DNA from: Golubevia sp. BC0850
Lineage: Eukaryota > Basidiomycota > Exobasidiomycetes > Golubeviales > Golubeviaceae
Reading direction: 5' to 3'
Assembly: GCA_012976225.1 (NCBI GenBank)
Contig: JAAVVG010000014.1
Span: 620,001-684,000 of the forward strand
Length of the DNA: 64,000 nt
Shown here: piece after piece, positions 33,001 to 45,041 of the stretch
Numbering within the stretch: the first letter of the stretch is position 1
Layout of the letters: each line of letters starts with the position of its first letter
Notes under the pieces: generated by a model
Told to the model about the DNA's origin: nothing
Databases searched by the model: none
The model's input: only the letters and a program-made list of their open reading frames with translations
Program-made: the position numbers and the translations under genes

Positions 33001-36000
33001 CTGGAGATTTGCCTCCTTCCTCATGATCTTCAGCCAATCTGGATTCGGAATCAGAAGCTAGGTAACGACCAGTCAGAAGAAGAGTGGCAAGAGCCGGCTG
33101 AGAGTCCACGATGGCGCTCAGTAGAGTCCAAACGTCCACTCTGAGTTGAATTGGATGTTGAGCGTTGTCGACGACTTCGATCAGACCGGACAGAGTACGC
33201 TCTAGTTCGGATGGAGTTCCTAGGAATCCGGCTAGACTTGGAGCGCTGAAGCGATGCCCGATTGCGGAAGCGATTGAAGCAGCATTGGAAGTTGAATCAC
33301 AGATGGCAGTGACTAGACGGGCAGCTTCGGAATTGATGTTGAGGGAAGGGTCCATTGGAGTCAGAATGCAACTCATGACGACTCCAGCCAGCTCTACCCG
33401 AGAAGGGACTCTTCCAGAAGACCCTATAGCTCTAGTAGTAACTGTCGCGTGCTCAAAGAAGAGAAGCTCGAAGATCCCTAATTTCGGTGGTAGACCCGCT
33501 TGACCTTGAGCTGCTGAAGACATCCGTTTCTCTGAATCCAAGTCCTTTCCTCTAAGCACCAGTCTTCTAGCGAAGCGTAAAGACAACTGCACTAGTTCCC
33601 CAGCTAGAATCGAGTCTTTCATTCGGCTGCTTCTTTCCAGCTGATCGATGAGTTCAGGACCAGTTCCGAGAGTTCCCACTAGAGGAGCTAGATGTAGAAG
33701 TGTTGGGTTTGAGATCAAAACCTGTTCTAGAGCTCGAGGTAGGTCTCCTGCTGCTCCACTTGCTGGGCTTGAGAGACTAACATCTGAAAGGATTCGTTCC
33801 AGAAGTCTAGTGCAGTATAGGCCGATTAGTATTTTCTCTCTGACGTGAATGTACTTCCAACCTTGGTACTCTGGCCAGACCGCCTCCATGATCCATCCTA
33901 GCCCTCTTAACAGAACATCAGTCTTCAATCTCAGCAATTCAGCATCGATTGCGAACTGAGTTCTTTGGATTTCCAAGAAGAGACAGAAGAGGAAATCGAG
34001 GTGAGCTAAGGTTCCAACGAAGGAATTTCTCGAGATCTCTTCCAACAGGAGGACGGAAGGGATTGCATAGTTGAAAGTGCTGTAGTTCGAGAACTGGCTT
34101 CTGGAACGGGATTTAAAGGAGTGAGCGGCTGCATTGCTTGAGCTTCCGGTGACTAGATTTGAGGAGCGTAAGGGAACCCAGATTGGGACGGGCTCCATTG
34201 GAAGGAGTTGACCTAGAAGTTTGTAAGCGCTTCTCGCTACTTTTGGACTGCATGCATTTGGAGTGAGAGCTTTGTCTAGAATGAGTAGGACGATTTTGGA
34301 AAGCTGTGGAGCAGCGATTTCGGTCACTTGATCTTGAGCCATCGAGTCTTCGTCTTGGAGCTCGGGTTGGCCTAGATGGAACGACAGCGATGATGCTAGA
34401 TCGCTACCACCGGAGAGAACGACTCTGAAAAGATCCATAGATTCGACTATGATGTCCTCCAACTCATTTGGCGAGTTTTCTAGAGCCAGATTACTGAAGT
34501 TCGTTGGAACTTTGGCTTCCTCATCTTCTTCCATGACTGAACGATCTGAGTCGTCTTGCGTGGCAGCAGATCTAGCTGAAGTTCCGCTCAGAAGACCGAC
34601 AGTGTTTGCTAGAACGTCTCTCATCAATCTCCAGGCGCTGAAAGGCTGTTTCGGTTCCCACAGTATCAACACTGGCATTGAACCGGGTTCCGACATGACC
34701 TGGCCCTTTGTACCTGCTGGAATTGATATCCTTGGACCAAACAGAGGGATCTTCTTGGTAGCTCTGTAGATTGGATAGACATTGTTCGAACCGAACTCTT
34801 CCTCGTTCTCTACTAATTCATAGGTTGATTTGAAGATGTTGTCGGTTGGAGGCAGAACTGCCGAGATAGTTCTTAAATCTGCTAAGTATTCCATCATGCA
34901 ATTGATTGACTGAACACTCAAGCTGCTTGGTTGAGAGTCGGCTGCAGAGCGTGAATCTTCAAGCTCGTTGTTTGTTCCAGTAAGAGCTTTCGACAGCTTC
35001 AAGAGTGATCTAAAACTGATTGGCCATCTCCTAGTAAAGGTTTCCAGCACTGAAACTCTAGTCTTGGACTGAGCGTCGAATTCCCAAAACTGACTGCAAA
35101 GACCTGAAACGCCCTCCAAGCTTTTGTGACTCAACTCAGGCGCCTCTGAACCTCCGAAAGTAATTTGCCATAAATGTAAGAGTGGTTCTAAATCTGGCAA
35201 ATGTGAAGGTTGGATAATCTCGGTGATAGTCAGAAGTAACCCTTTGAATACCGATCTATAGGCTGTCGAGGATTCTAGAGAAATAGCTTTGTTGACGGCT
35301 GAAGGCTTTGAGGATATTAAAGGAGAGCTGACTAAAGAATGCAAGATTTGAAATAGTCCCATTGAGGGTTTGAGGGCGACTTCAGCTAACTTTTGCCAGA
35401 TTGGTCCGTTAGAAGGGTCGGTTGCGACTGTCTCCTCCAGTTCGTTTAGATAAGAGGGTAGAGATCCATTTTGGGACTGGCCTCTCTTCTCGGCTAATGA
35501 AGAATCTATCCTTTCCAGAATTAAAGCCCAGGCTAGGAGGATTGGAGACCGCAGAGGATCTAAATCTGTTTCGTCTAAAAAATCCAAACACTTTTCTAAA
35601 TCCGCTGGAGAATAAGTCAATTGATATGGTTGATCTTGATCGGTTTCAGGCTGAAATTTCTTCCCTGAAGTAGGCAACTCCATTCCATCCATTGCTGATT
35701 CTAAATCCAAGCTCTCTATGCTGAGAAGGACTAGAGCGTGAGTAACGCATTCCAGTAGTTGCAAAGCTTCTTGATCGAAATAGCCATCATTGAACTGTTT
35801 CCTTCCGAAATCTGTCGCTTTCAAAGTGTCTAGGCACTTGACGATGTAGTTGGGATTGCGAGGTAGTCTTCCGTAGTAGAGTAAGAAGATGACCTCTAAT
35901 AAACCTAGCTGCTCTCTTAGGAGCTGAGTAGACCAGAATATAGCCTCTTTCTGGTTATCTTTGATGGCTTGAGGTAGAGATTTCTTTAAGACTAGATCTT

Positions 36001-36960
36001 GAAACCTGTCGAGACAATCCAACCCGAAGGAAGATGTTGCGAACTTGTCCAAAACAGAGACAGAGATTGAATGTAACTGATGATCTTCATCTTCAGAGAT
36101 TCTAAGCAGAGATGCAAGGCATCTTAGAAGAAAGAGCCTTTCCTCAAAGTAGAAGGTAGTGAAAGCTTCAACCAGGGAATCCTCAAATAATCTATCCTTT
36201 GGTTCCTTCCCTTGAGTTGATTTTCCACTAGCTTTTCCTTTCCCTTTCCGCCTCTTGTTACTAATTTCCTCATTCCTATCTCCAGCTGGCGTACTCATCA
36301 GTAACAGATCCAGACTTCTATCATTTCCTTGTAGGTAGGTCCTGAGGAGGATCAGAGCTTCCACTTGATCTAGTTCCAGGTGCTGACTGATCCTCTCTAA
36401 AACGTCTTGGTATTCTCCAACTTGTAATCCTGTACCATCTTGTAAGGTGTAAGAACCAGATTTGAGCTTTGAAGCTGAAGATGAAGAAGGAGGTGGGAAA
36501 GGTGAAGAGCAGTTGGCAAGCTTCTCTACTCTGGATAGAAGTACCTGTTGAAGTTCAGTCGCCTGTCTCTTTCCATTAGAACTTTCTAAATCTTCGTAGA
36601 TCTCCCTGAACGTTCTGTAAAGGAAAGGACGGGTCAGGGAAGGAGAGAAGTGGCGAGGAAGATGGATCAGTCTTTGCTACCACCAGCTATACCTCTACGC
36701 TGCTCAGCCTCTTCTGATCTCGTTACAGCTGACAGAAGTCCACCATTGACTTCCAAATCCCCACAGTACTCTATACCACGCGCTCGCCCTGGACAAAAAT
36801 GTAGACTATTTGAAATGATGGGTACTCACATTAGAGAAGATGATCTGGAGGAAGAGGGAGGCGCATCTCCATTGCCATTGCCTTGGCTATTGCTTGGAGG
36901 TAAATTAGAAGCGGAGCCAGAAGCAGAAGATGAAGTAGCAGCAGAAAATGGAAGAACCAT
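30057..36960 (-). CDS. NUP192: Inner-ring nucleoporin NUP192 (human Nup205)
   Basis: Large alpha-solenoid scaffold of the nuclear pore inner ring. Three exons (36960-36830, 36614-30611, 30509-30057) sum to exactly 2195 residues, longer than yeast Nup192 (1683) and close to human Nup205 (2012). The middle exon is a 6-kb open frame. A short Ser/Gly/Asn-rich N-terminus leads to FREIYEDLES, then VEALILLRTYLQGND and TFYFEERLFLLRCL, as in the family's N-terminal solenoid. The C-terminal exon carries LEQTLALCSTQAALW followed by a Lys/Ser/Gly linker and a final helix. The assignment rests on overall size, helical repeat character and the Nup192-like N-terminal segments; Nup188 is the main alternative. 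It is transcribed away from the small gene at 37066 across a 105-bp promoter. Confidence 0.85.
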
Positions 36961-37065
36961 GACTACTCAGTCAAAGTAGTCGATGCCTTTGAGAAGAAGT
37001 GAAGCTGCCTGCTGCTGGTGTTGCGCTCCTTCTCTCTCTGGTCCCACATCGCCATCTCAAGAATC

Positions 37066-37652
37066 ATGTCACAAAGTGTTCCTCTGTTTTGTTCAAACCT
37101 TTCAGATTTTCAGAAAGAAGAGGTACTAAAGGACATCCGATCCACAGGATACATCAAAGAGATCACTTCTGGAGAAGTCTCTCCTCAAGAATCAGGTCTT
37201 TGGGATTTAGTTCTACCCTCTGATACTCATCCAAATGATACAGAGCTTCAATCTTTGATCAAGACCACCTCTACTCTGGATCAGTCAAAGTGGTTCAATA
37301 ACTGTTTGGTCATCGCAGATGAGAGAACTCTCAAGAAAGAGGATGGAAGTCTTGTCATCGTCCAATTGGATCAGGCTGGCAAAGTGGTCGATCAGATGAG
37401 AGTAGCTAGAGGTTCAGTTATTGAAATAGTAAGTACTTGAAACGTCTCTTGGGCTGCTTAGGGGTCAGTGTCAACTAAGTGTGAGACTACTGATTCCGAT
37501 TCCTTCGTTCTTTGATCCCTCCACCTTCTCTTCTCGGTGTCCCTCTCTCTCTCTTCTCCTCAAAGTGCGCCAACCTCTCGACGGCCAATATGGATCTGTC
37601 AGAGTACCGGAACATGTGTGGTGGAGCTGAAGTTTTCGATAGTGGCCAATAG
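37066..37652 (+). CDS. Small conserved-looking protein, possibly DUF6924-type
   Basis: Two exons (37066-37428 and 37566-37652) join in phase and give 149 residues. Visible segments are FNNCLVIADERTLKKEDGSLVIVQLD and, in exon 2, LSTANMDLSEYRNMCGG. The pattern of an aromatic pair, LVIADERT, a beta hairpin and an ANMDxxEY ending resembles the fungal DUF6924 family, whose function is unknown; this resemblance is from memory and needs a profile search. There is no signal peptide or membrane segment. The start was chosen as the first ATG in the open frame; the frame is also open upstream without an ATG. Confidence 0.7.
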
Positions 37653-37961
37653 ACATTTCTTTTGCCAACAAGCAACAAGCTTCTCCTCTTCAATTCAATT
37701 CTTTTGGCATCTCTTTTGCTCAACATCGCGTGAGCTACTCTATATTTCACTCTGAAGCATGAGTTCGGGGTAACCTCAGGGAGAGGAAGGCTTCGGGTGA
37801 TGGCTTTTTTGAAACTGCACGTTTCAGAAAGGAACGCCAAACTGGCTGTATCGTTGGAAAACAGGTAACGAATTGAAAGAGAGAGCACTAATGAGTAACG
37901 TAACGAGATTACTGATTGTCAAACGAAGGAAACGAAGCAACTTTCATGAAACCCTCGAAAG

Positions 37962-39694
37962 TCAATACTCGTAGGCAGGCCACTCCATAGTCAAGTCCCC
38001 ACTCCTCCTGCCCCTCATCGCATCTTTGAGTCTTTCTCTGTGAGTTTCTATCCACTCCATCTCATCAAATCCCTCTAATTTTTGCCAGCCATCCTTCTCC
38101 TTAAGTCTTAGACGAGGAGATTTTCCTGAACTCCCATCTTGATCCCTCAAAGCCTCAAGTACCTCTTTCTCTCCCAAATGATTCGGAAGATCGAGTTTCG
38201 TCCACTTCTTGATTGGCCAAGCTTGAAAGGGATAGAATAGAGAGTAGCTTCGAATTGTCAAAAAGTCTTCCGCACTCGCTTTCGACCAGCTACTACTCAC
38301 CTAGACCAATAGAATCGTGAGTGGAAGAAACGTCTTGCAGAATCACGATAACTATCCAAGCGGCGATGAGAATGGCAGAGATCACAAAGAACTTGATTCC
38401 ACCAGTAGCAATAGCGAAATACGCGAACATCATATAGCTACAGACTGAGAAGGGAATGAGCTTGTCCGAAATTGTTGTTGGGATCGTATAAGTCGGATGA
38501 GGAGGTCCGGAATAATGAAGAGCAAAAAATGGAGTGGAAGCTAAAGGTCTAACATCTAGACGAATGTAAAAATCTGCTCCTTCTTGAATAACCTCTTCTA
38601 ATAAGCCCTGAAGACCTTTGATGATAATGTTATGGTCCCATCCGAAGACATTCTGCGTACCGATTAACCATCTACTTCTGCACTTGTTTTGGTCTTCTAT
38701 GAAGGATCTTAAACTATCTTGGAGTGTAGAGGTGGCTTCATTCAGATCTGACTCTTCAACGTGAGATTTGGCGTCTTCGGAAAGGGGAGATAACCATGGC
38801 GGACTCAGTGAAGATTTGATTCTCTTGTTCCATTTAAGTTCGATTTCCACATTGAAATTTTGAAGCTTGCGATCTTGGAAAGGGAGTAACGGAGACCACA
38901 CTTTCGAAAACTTGTTCGCAGTTCTGTCCCAGCCTCTTCGTCCTACATTTTGTTCGGTTGGACGCTTGCTGTAGTCCAATTTTCCACCTCTCATACATGG
39001 AGAATCGGATGCCATCGAATATAGGATCGGAGAATTCACTGTTGGAAGAGGTACAAAAAAGGAGAAAGCTGGTTGGCCCTCTGCTAATTCAGAACGCAGT
39101 CCAGAACCGAATTCGAAGATTTCGACTTCCAGATTAAACACGACCGGAGGAGCAGAAGGTATCTGATCTCGAATGAGTCTCTCTGAAGCAAGTTTGGACG
39201 GATTTTGGAAACGAGGGGGTTCAGTCCGTCAGTCATTGCGTGGAAAGCAGCGAGGGCTGAAGCCTGAACTCACCTAGGAGTGTGGGAGAGAGACAAGCTG
39301 GATCATTGGAGGATATGAATGACCCCAGACTAGTGAGTTCTTTCTGAGCAGAAGTCAACCCTAACCATAATGGTCCTTCATTAGGTACCCAAGAGGCCAA
39401 ATTTCGATACTTGATCCCTGAAAGATTTAAAGTCTTCTTAGCAGAAAGCTCTTGGAGATCGTACGCTTGATGGGTTGGTGGTTGGCTCTTACTCATTTGA
39501 ACAGGCCAAGGAAAAAGATAAATGATGGAGTGGGTAGCAGGGCAAGAGTGAAAGGGAGAAAGAAGAACGAGCAAGTGCTCCCAACCTCGTGGTCTAGCAT
39601 CGAATCGGCCAATCGGGAACAAGGGGAATCGGACTGCTCCTTTGCAAACAACTTCTCTTTCTGAAGGTTCACCATGTCCAACTATCAATGCCAT
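37962..39694 (-). CDS. Unrecognised membrane protein
   Basis: No family recognised. Three exons (39694-39274, 39182-38301, 38221-37962) sum to 520 residues in a single frame. A possible membrane segment lies at about residues 43-68 (HLLVLLSPF to IYLFPWP). A stronger pair of hydrophobic helices lies at about 385-425 (IPFSVCSYMMFAYFAIATGG, then FFVISAILIAAWIVIVIL). Between them is a soluble domain of about 300 residues with many beta-type segments (FNLEVEIFEFG, NFNVEIELKW, DFYIRLDVRPL). The C-terminal tail of about 90 residues is charged and ends WPAYEY. The layout suggests a lumenal or extracellular beta domain held by N- and C-terminal anchors. Exon 3 was joined using the acceptor CTTTCAAG, giving a normal 79-nt intron. 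Confidence 0.7.
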
Positions 39695-40451
39695 GGCTGC
39701 TTATAGTGAGTACATCTCTTCGAAGCGGATGGAAGGCGGATGAGGCACAGGATTTGAAAAAAAAAAGTCCTTGACTTTTTTCTCCTTTTTCTTCTTTTGA
39801 TATCCTTGATCTCTCTCAGACAATCTCTGACTCTTCGCAGGATCCAGCGTTTCGAAGAGAATGTCCAATTTGATCTTTCTTTTCATGAGAAGACGGTCGG
39901 AAGTGAGAAATGTGCCTTGGTTCTTTGAAGAAATGAGAGTTGAGACTCTTGACTGACCGTCGCTTTTTCTCTTGGACAGATGCGCGCCGTCTTCGTTTTT
40001 CATGTCTCTTCAGCCGTCCGGATAGTAAGGTTGAAGGTTCTCAAATGTCAGGACACGAGAGATTTCCAGCTAGAAAGTGGCAACCTTGTACCAAAGGTTG
40101 GGGAAGGACTTTCGCTAGGTAAGTGTCAAAACACCATTCTGGTTCGCAGTCTTCGTTCACTCGGAGATTTAATTTCTGATCTAAGGTTTTCTGTCAAGTT
40201 GCTTAGATGGACATTGAAGTCTTGGAGACGTCTCAGAGAGATCGAGTTTGTGTACAGTAATAGCACATCTCCCAATACAAGAAACATGGAATTTTCCGTT
40301 TATGACTGAGAATGATCGAAAAGCAAGCGGAGACCCTATATATTACTTTCAGGTGTAAAGTTTCTTTGGTCAATTCTGCTTTAGGAAATCTGCGCTTTGT
40401 ACTGTATTAGGGAGTGACGGAGCCACTTCTTCTCGACCACTCATCATCACA
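39695..40451. other. Gene-free stretch
   Basis: 757 bases between the divergent membrane-protein gene and TAP42. Short ORFs on both strands (about 100 codons each) carry no recognisable signature. An A-run and T-rich segment lie near 39757-39800. An unannotated 5' exon of either neighbour cannot be excluded. Confidence 0.4.
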
Positions 40452-42463
40452 ATGGCTTCCAATGAATCCCCTTCTTCACTTTCCTTAACTGCACTATTGG
40501 CTCATATTTCGAACTCACTCTCTTCTTCTTCATCCTCGTCTTCAACCTCAACGAATGCCGATCCAATTCCATCAATTCTGTCTCTTCTCTCACTCGCATC
40601 TTCAAGAACCCAGCAACTCTCCTTAATCTCAGAGAATGACTCGTTACAGGAGATCAACACAAAGGCTTTGAGATCTCTCTTCATCGGAAGTCTGGCTGGA
40701 AATGCTTGGAGTGCAAAGAGGAATGCAGAAAGGGACCATTTGAATGGATACGGAGATAGGAAGAAGAATTTGAGGCAGAGTCAGGTTAGTATTCGATTGG
40801 TTGGAGTCTGATGGCTTCTAGAGGGCTCTATTTCTTGAGATTCATCCGATCAGACGAGGGGAGTGAGATTCACCAAGTCGCAAGGAGCTCATGAAGAGAG
40901 AGTGAGAGAGGCTCTGGAAGTGAAGGAAGATCTCTCTCTTCCCTGCCTCTGGCTTAGGTCTCGAGCACTTGCGAAACAGATCAGATGGATCATGGTGTCA
41001 GATTTCATCAGTTCTTAGTGGATTCCAAAGGGCGCTTGGGTGACAGAACAATACGAACTTGAATGAGAGCTCAAGGATCATCTGGAAAACAGCCTTCTCT
41101 CGGAGCAAACACACTACTTTCAATTCTTTTAGATCAACCTGGAAGCTGCCCCATGACTCTCCTAATTAGAAGGATTCTCAGGTCTCTGCCACCCGTATCA
41201 CCTCTGAAGGAAGACTAACTCAAATCTTCTCTACTCTGTCCATCTTACTCCTTCATCTCATCTCAACCAAAAGGTCCAATACAAGAATTTTCTCTCTCAA
41301 ATTGCAAATCTCAAGATCTTATCGCCCTCCTTGACTTCCTTAATCACATCTCAAATCGGTCCGATCTCATCCTCTTCTTCCTCAACTTCCGAGACCTCAA
41401 TTCCAAAGATGGACAAACGATCTCTGAAAATCACCCTCTTCAAAACCGAACGTTCTCTGATTTCCGAACTCGAATCTTTCCGAAAGGTCTATCGAGAGAA
41501 AAACAGAAAGAAGAACTCAGTCACTTCCAACTCCGCTTCCGAAGTCCCAGAAACCGCCTTCTTTGACTTGTTAGTCCTTTCGTCCTCCTCTGGTGGGGAT
41601 GAAGACTCAGAAGACGAAGAAGATCAAGACGAGGAAAAAGAAGGCAGCAGTAATAACAGTTCTCCTCGATCTTTAAGATCTTATCTTCTTTTACTCCTAA
41701 ACCTTCATTCCCTTTCTGCTTCATCTTCTTTGGAATCCATCTCTCAAGAACTCTCTCTATTAGATTCTATGCCATCCGCTAGTGAGATGTCATCTCAAAG
41801 GACAGCTGATATGGATGCGAGGGAGAGAGTTAGAGGAAAGGACGGAGATGGAGATGAATGGAGATTAACTAGAAGTGTTGGAGATGAAGGTGGGGCTTTG
41901 ATGGATGACAAGGGAAAACCTCTGAGACCATTTACTATCACGAATGGAAGTTCGGGAGGAGGTACAAGTGGGAGTGGAGCAGGTGCTTATACTGGTCCAG
42001 CGATGGTTGAAATTTCAAAGAGAGAACAGCTTAGAAAAGAGGTCTTCAAGAATGGAGCTAGATTACCTACTATGACTATTGACGAGTACTTGGAGGAAGA
42101 ACAGAGGAGAGGGAATATTCTGACCGGTGGAGGGTGAGTAGACCGAGATTGAGGTTGTGACACGACTAGGGTCTGTTCAGACGAAGCTCTTCTTTCCCTT
42201 GGAGTTCATCGTATCTGATCTTCCGGGCTTCCATCTTCGCTCTCCAATTCCTCTTCCATTCCCTGAACCCCTCGAATTTTCAAATCAGACCGGAAGGAGC
42301 AGCCAAAGCAACCCCAAGAGAAGAGAGATCCATGAGAGCTGAGAACGATGGAACTAGAGAAGGAGAGGAAGCGGAGGAAGAAGCTAGGAGGGAGGCGGTG
42401 GAATGGGACACATTCACCGAGGCAAATAGGAAGGGAGAAGGAAACACTATGAATAGAGGTTAG
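40452..42463 (+). CDS. TAP42: TAP42/IGBP1 (alpha-4) PP2A-associated protein
   Basis: Binds the catalytic subunits of PP2A-like phosphatases downstream of TOR. Three exons (40452-40784, 41274-42133, 42289-42463) sum to 455 residues. The N-terminal half is helical and carries NTKALRSLFIG and, after the first splice, VQYKNFLSQIANLKIL, as in the TPR-like TAP42 domain. A Ser-rich acidic insertion (DEDSEDEEDQDEE) sits in mid-protein. The C-terminus is diagnostic: GKPLRPFTI, then REQLRKEVFKNGARLPTMTIDEYLEEEQRRGNI and, after the last splice, EWDTFTEANRKGEGNTMNRG. Intron 1 is unusually long (489 nt) and uses a GTTAGT donor. Confidence 0.95.
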
Positions 42464-42773
42464 GGAGATAGAAGAGAAGAAAGGGGAAGCGAAAAAACCA
42501 AAGTGTAGGGCATGAAGACGTTTACCGATGTATTCAAACCTCACCATGGATCGAATTTTATGGTTTTCAGTCTTTTGTTTTCTCTAGTACCTGGAGACTG
42601 CGAGTCTGTAGACAAATTCGAGTCGAAAAAGAAGAGTGAGGATTGGGCTGTTTGGAAATGATCGGATCGTTCCGTTGTCGCTATCTCTCTTATCCCACGT
42701 GGTTTGAGTCGACACTCGTAGCCACGAACAAAAAAAACCCAATCGTTTCTAGCTACTATTGCTCCCTAACATC
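42464..42773. other. Intergenic region before the permease
   Basis: 310 bases holding the TAP42 3' end and the permease promoter. I see no further gene or RNA. Confidence 0.45.
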
Positions 42774-44835
42774 ATGTCACTCTCATCTCGAGGAAAGGAA
42801 AAGGCAGTAGTGTCCCTAGAAGAGTATCAGCAAGAGACGGATCTGACAGAGAAGCTGGGCTACAAAAGTGAACTCAGCAAGAATCGCTCTCTACTCACTC
42901 TCCTCTTTCAATCTTTAGCAATCGAAGCAGTTCCGTAAGTGTGAGATGTCGATAGAGGCAGAAGAGCTCAAGAAGAGTAACTCTCAGCTGACCTTTCTCT
43001 TCTTCCGCAGCTATGGATTCGGAGGACCTATCTTATCTGCTCTCTATGGCGGAGGTCAGCTTTCTATGTTCGTCGGCTGGATCATGGTGATCGTGCTGGA
43101 TCAATGCGTCGCTTTCTCCCTCGCAGAACTGGCTAGTCGTTTTCCAACTTCTGCTGGACCTCATTATTGGAGCTTTCAATTAACAAAGAGCAACCAGAAC
43201 AAGTTACTGTTGAGTTACATTACTGGATGGGTTTGGCTGATTGGGAATTGGACCATCACGCTGTCTGGTGAGTGAGCATTTTCCCCTTCCGCGAGAAGAT
43301 AAGGAGAAGCTATCGACGGAGGTCAGAGCGAGCTCGATAAGGGAGCCCTCTCAGAATTTCTAACGCTTCCTTCTTCGATTTGGCTCTGCTCCTCATTCCT
43401 TTTCCATCCCAGTGAACTTTGGTTTCGCAAGTCTAGTAGCGACTTCTGTCACGCTTTATCATCCCGATTTCGTTTTCGAAGACTGGCACCTCCTTTTGAT
43501 CTTCTATCTCATCTGCCTCTTGACTCTCCTAGTCACTGCAACTATGAATAGGGTCCTACCTCTAATCGATACCATCTGTGCAGCTTTCACTGTGGTCACT
43601 ATTCTCGTCTGTCTTATCGCACTCTCGATCAAAGCAGATGCGGGAAGGCATTCTGTCTCTTTCGCTCTGACTCACTATGATAAAAAATTTGCAGGATGGG
43701 GAGGTTTTACATTCCTAATTGGTCTATTGCCAAGTGCTTACACTTTCAGCGCTCTTGGGTGAGTGAACTCGCAGCAAAAAGGGGAGAGTGGGGAGAAGGA
43801 TGTTGACGCGTGTTGCCCATTGCCCCACCCCTTTAGAATGATATGTAGCATGGCCGAGGAATGCTCAGACGCTGACATTCGTCTTCCTCAAGCTTTAAGT
43901 CTCTGCGTACCAGTGGGAGGTTTAATCGGTCTCTTCTTTATCATACCCATTTGCGCTCTACTTCCACCAATTGGGGAGATCATCGAAAACTCAGGCCAGT
44001 TCGGTCAAGCCTTACCATATATCTTTACACGAATCATGGGATCTCCAGGAGGAGGCTTAGCGCTGTCGTTTCTAGTTCTCGTTATAACTTTCGTCTGCTC
44101 GATTTCAATCACAGGTGAGTTGCTCTTCTGTCTTCTCCCCCGACTCTCATCCCTCTCGCCAATCTCATCCCTTGCATTTCTCGCACCTCAGTGGCTGCTA
44201 GTAGAACAACTTGGAGTTTCGCTAGAGATGAAGGTCTTCCATTCTCAAGCCTATTCAAACAAGTGAACCAAAGTCTAGGAGTCCCTCTGTGGAGTTTAAT
44301 TCTAGTGACCGTGGTTCAAATTCTACTGGGTCTTATCTATTTGGGAAGCTCTTCGGCTTTCACTGCTTTCGTCTCAGTAGGAGTGATCGCATTAGCTCTG
44401 AGTTATTCAATTCCAATCATCATCTCGATGGTCGAGAAACGAAATGAGGTCTCAAAAGCTAGGTTCAATTTGGGAAACACAGTCGGGTGGATCGTGAATC
44501 TGATTGGGACTTCCTGGATTTTGTTCGAATTGGTTCTGTTCTCGATGGTGAGTACCATTCTTCAAGTTTTAAGAGGAAATCATTAAACTTGACCTCATCT
44601 TTCTTTTCTCCTTCAGCCAACTGCTCTGCCGGTGACAGCGAGCTCAATGAACTACGCTTCCGTCGTCCTTGTCGGGCTGTTGTTAATCCCTCTCACCTAC
44701 TACCTCGTGGGAGGAAAGAAAGGTAAGTTCTTTCCTGTTGAAGGTGTAGAAAATTGACCAACTTTCTGACAAGACCTTTCTTGTCCTCCTTCTTTTTCTG
44801 CAGCGTACCGAGGCCCGCCTGAGTTCAAGTACTAG
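42774..44835 (+). CDS. Amino-acid/choline permease (APC superfamily, ACT type)
   Basis: Plasma-membrane or vacuolar transporter of the amino acid/choline family (yeast Hnm1, Uga4 kin). Seven exons (42774-42934, 43011-43267, 43413-43758, 43837-44114, 44192-44547, 44617-44722, 44804-44835) sum to 511 residues with about 12 hydrophobic helices. Family signatures are YGFGGPILSALYGGG, VAFSLAELASRFPTSAGPHYW, MAEECSDADIRLPQAL, SRTTWSFARDEGLPFS and SLGVPLWSLILV. The N-terminal tail (about 45 residues) is hydrophilic with several Lys and Ser. Substrate cannot be told from the sequence: GABA, choline or another amino compound are all possible. Confidence 0.92.
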
Positions 44836-45041
44836 CCAGTGATTTTGCTTGTGTTGTTTCATCCCTTTTATAGATAGAAGAAAAAAAACCTTTGACTTCC
44901 ATTTTCTCTTCGTCTGGTGGCTGTTGTGACTTGGAAGTAACGATTTGAGTCGTGGTGTGGCTTCTTCTTGCTAACGTTCAGCTGCTCTTCCTAGCAATCC
45001 CACCATCCTCTCATCTTCCTTCTCTCCTAGTCCCCTTAATC

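Noticed and set aside
36616-36829. An additional NUP192 exon between exons 1 and 2
   Set aside because: Direct joining of 36830 to 36614 gives an exact in-frame protein, and the candidate segment has stops in the needed frame.
38265-38300. A 34-nt mini-intron in the unrecognised membrane protein
   Set aside because: A normal 79-nt intron with acceptor CTTTCAAG keeps the same frame and is far more typical.
39980-40309. Plus-strand ORF of 109 codons before TAP42
   Set aside because: No motif, no plausible splice partner that leads into TAP42, and typical of spurious ORFs here.
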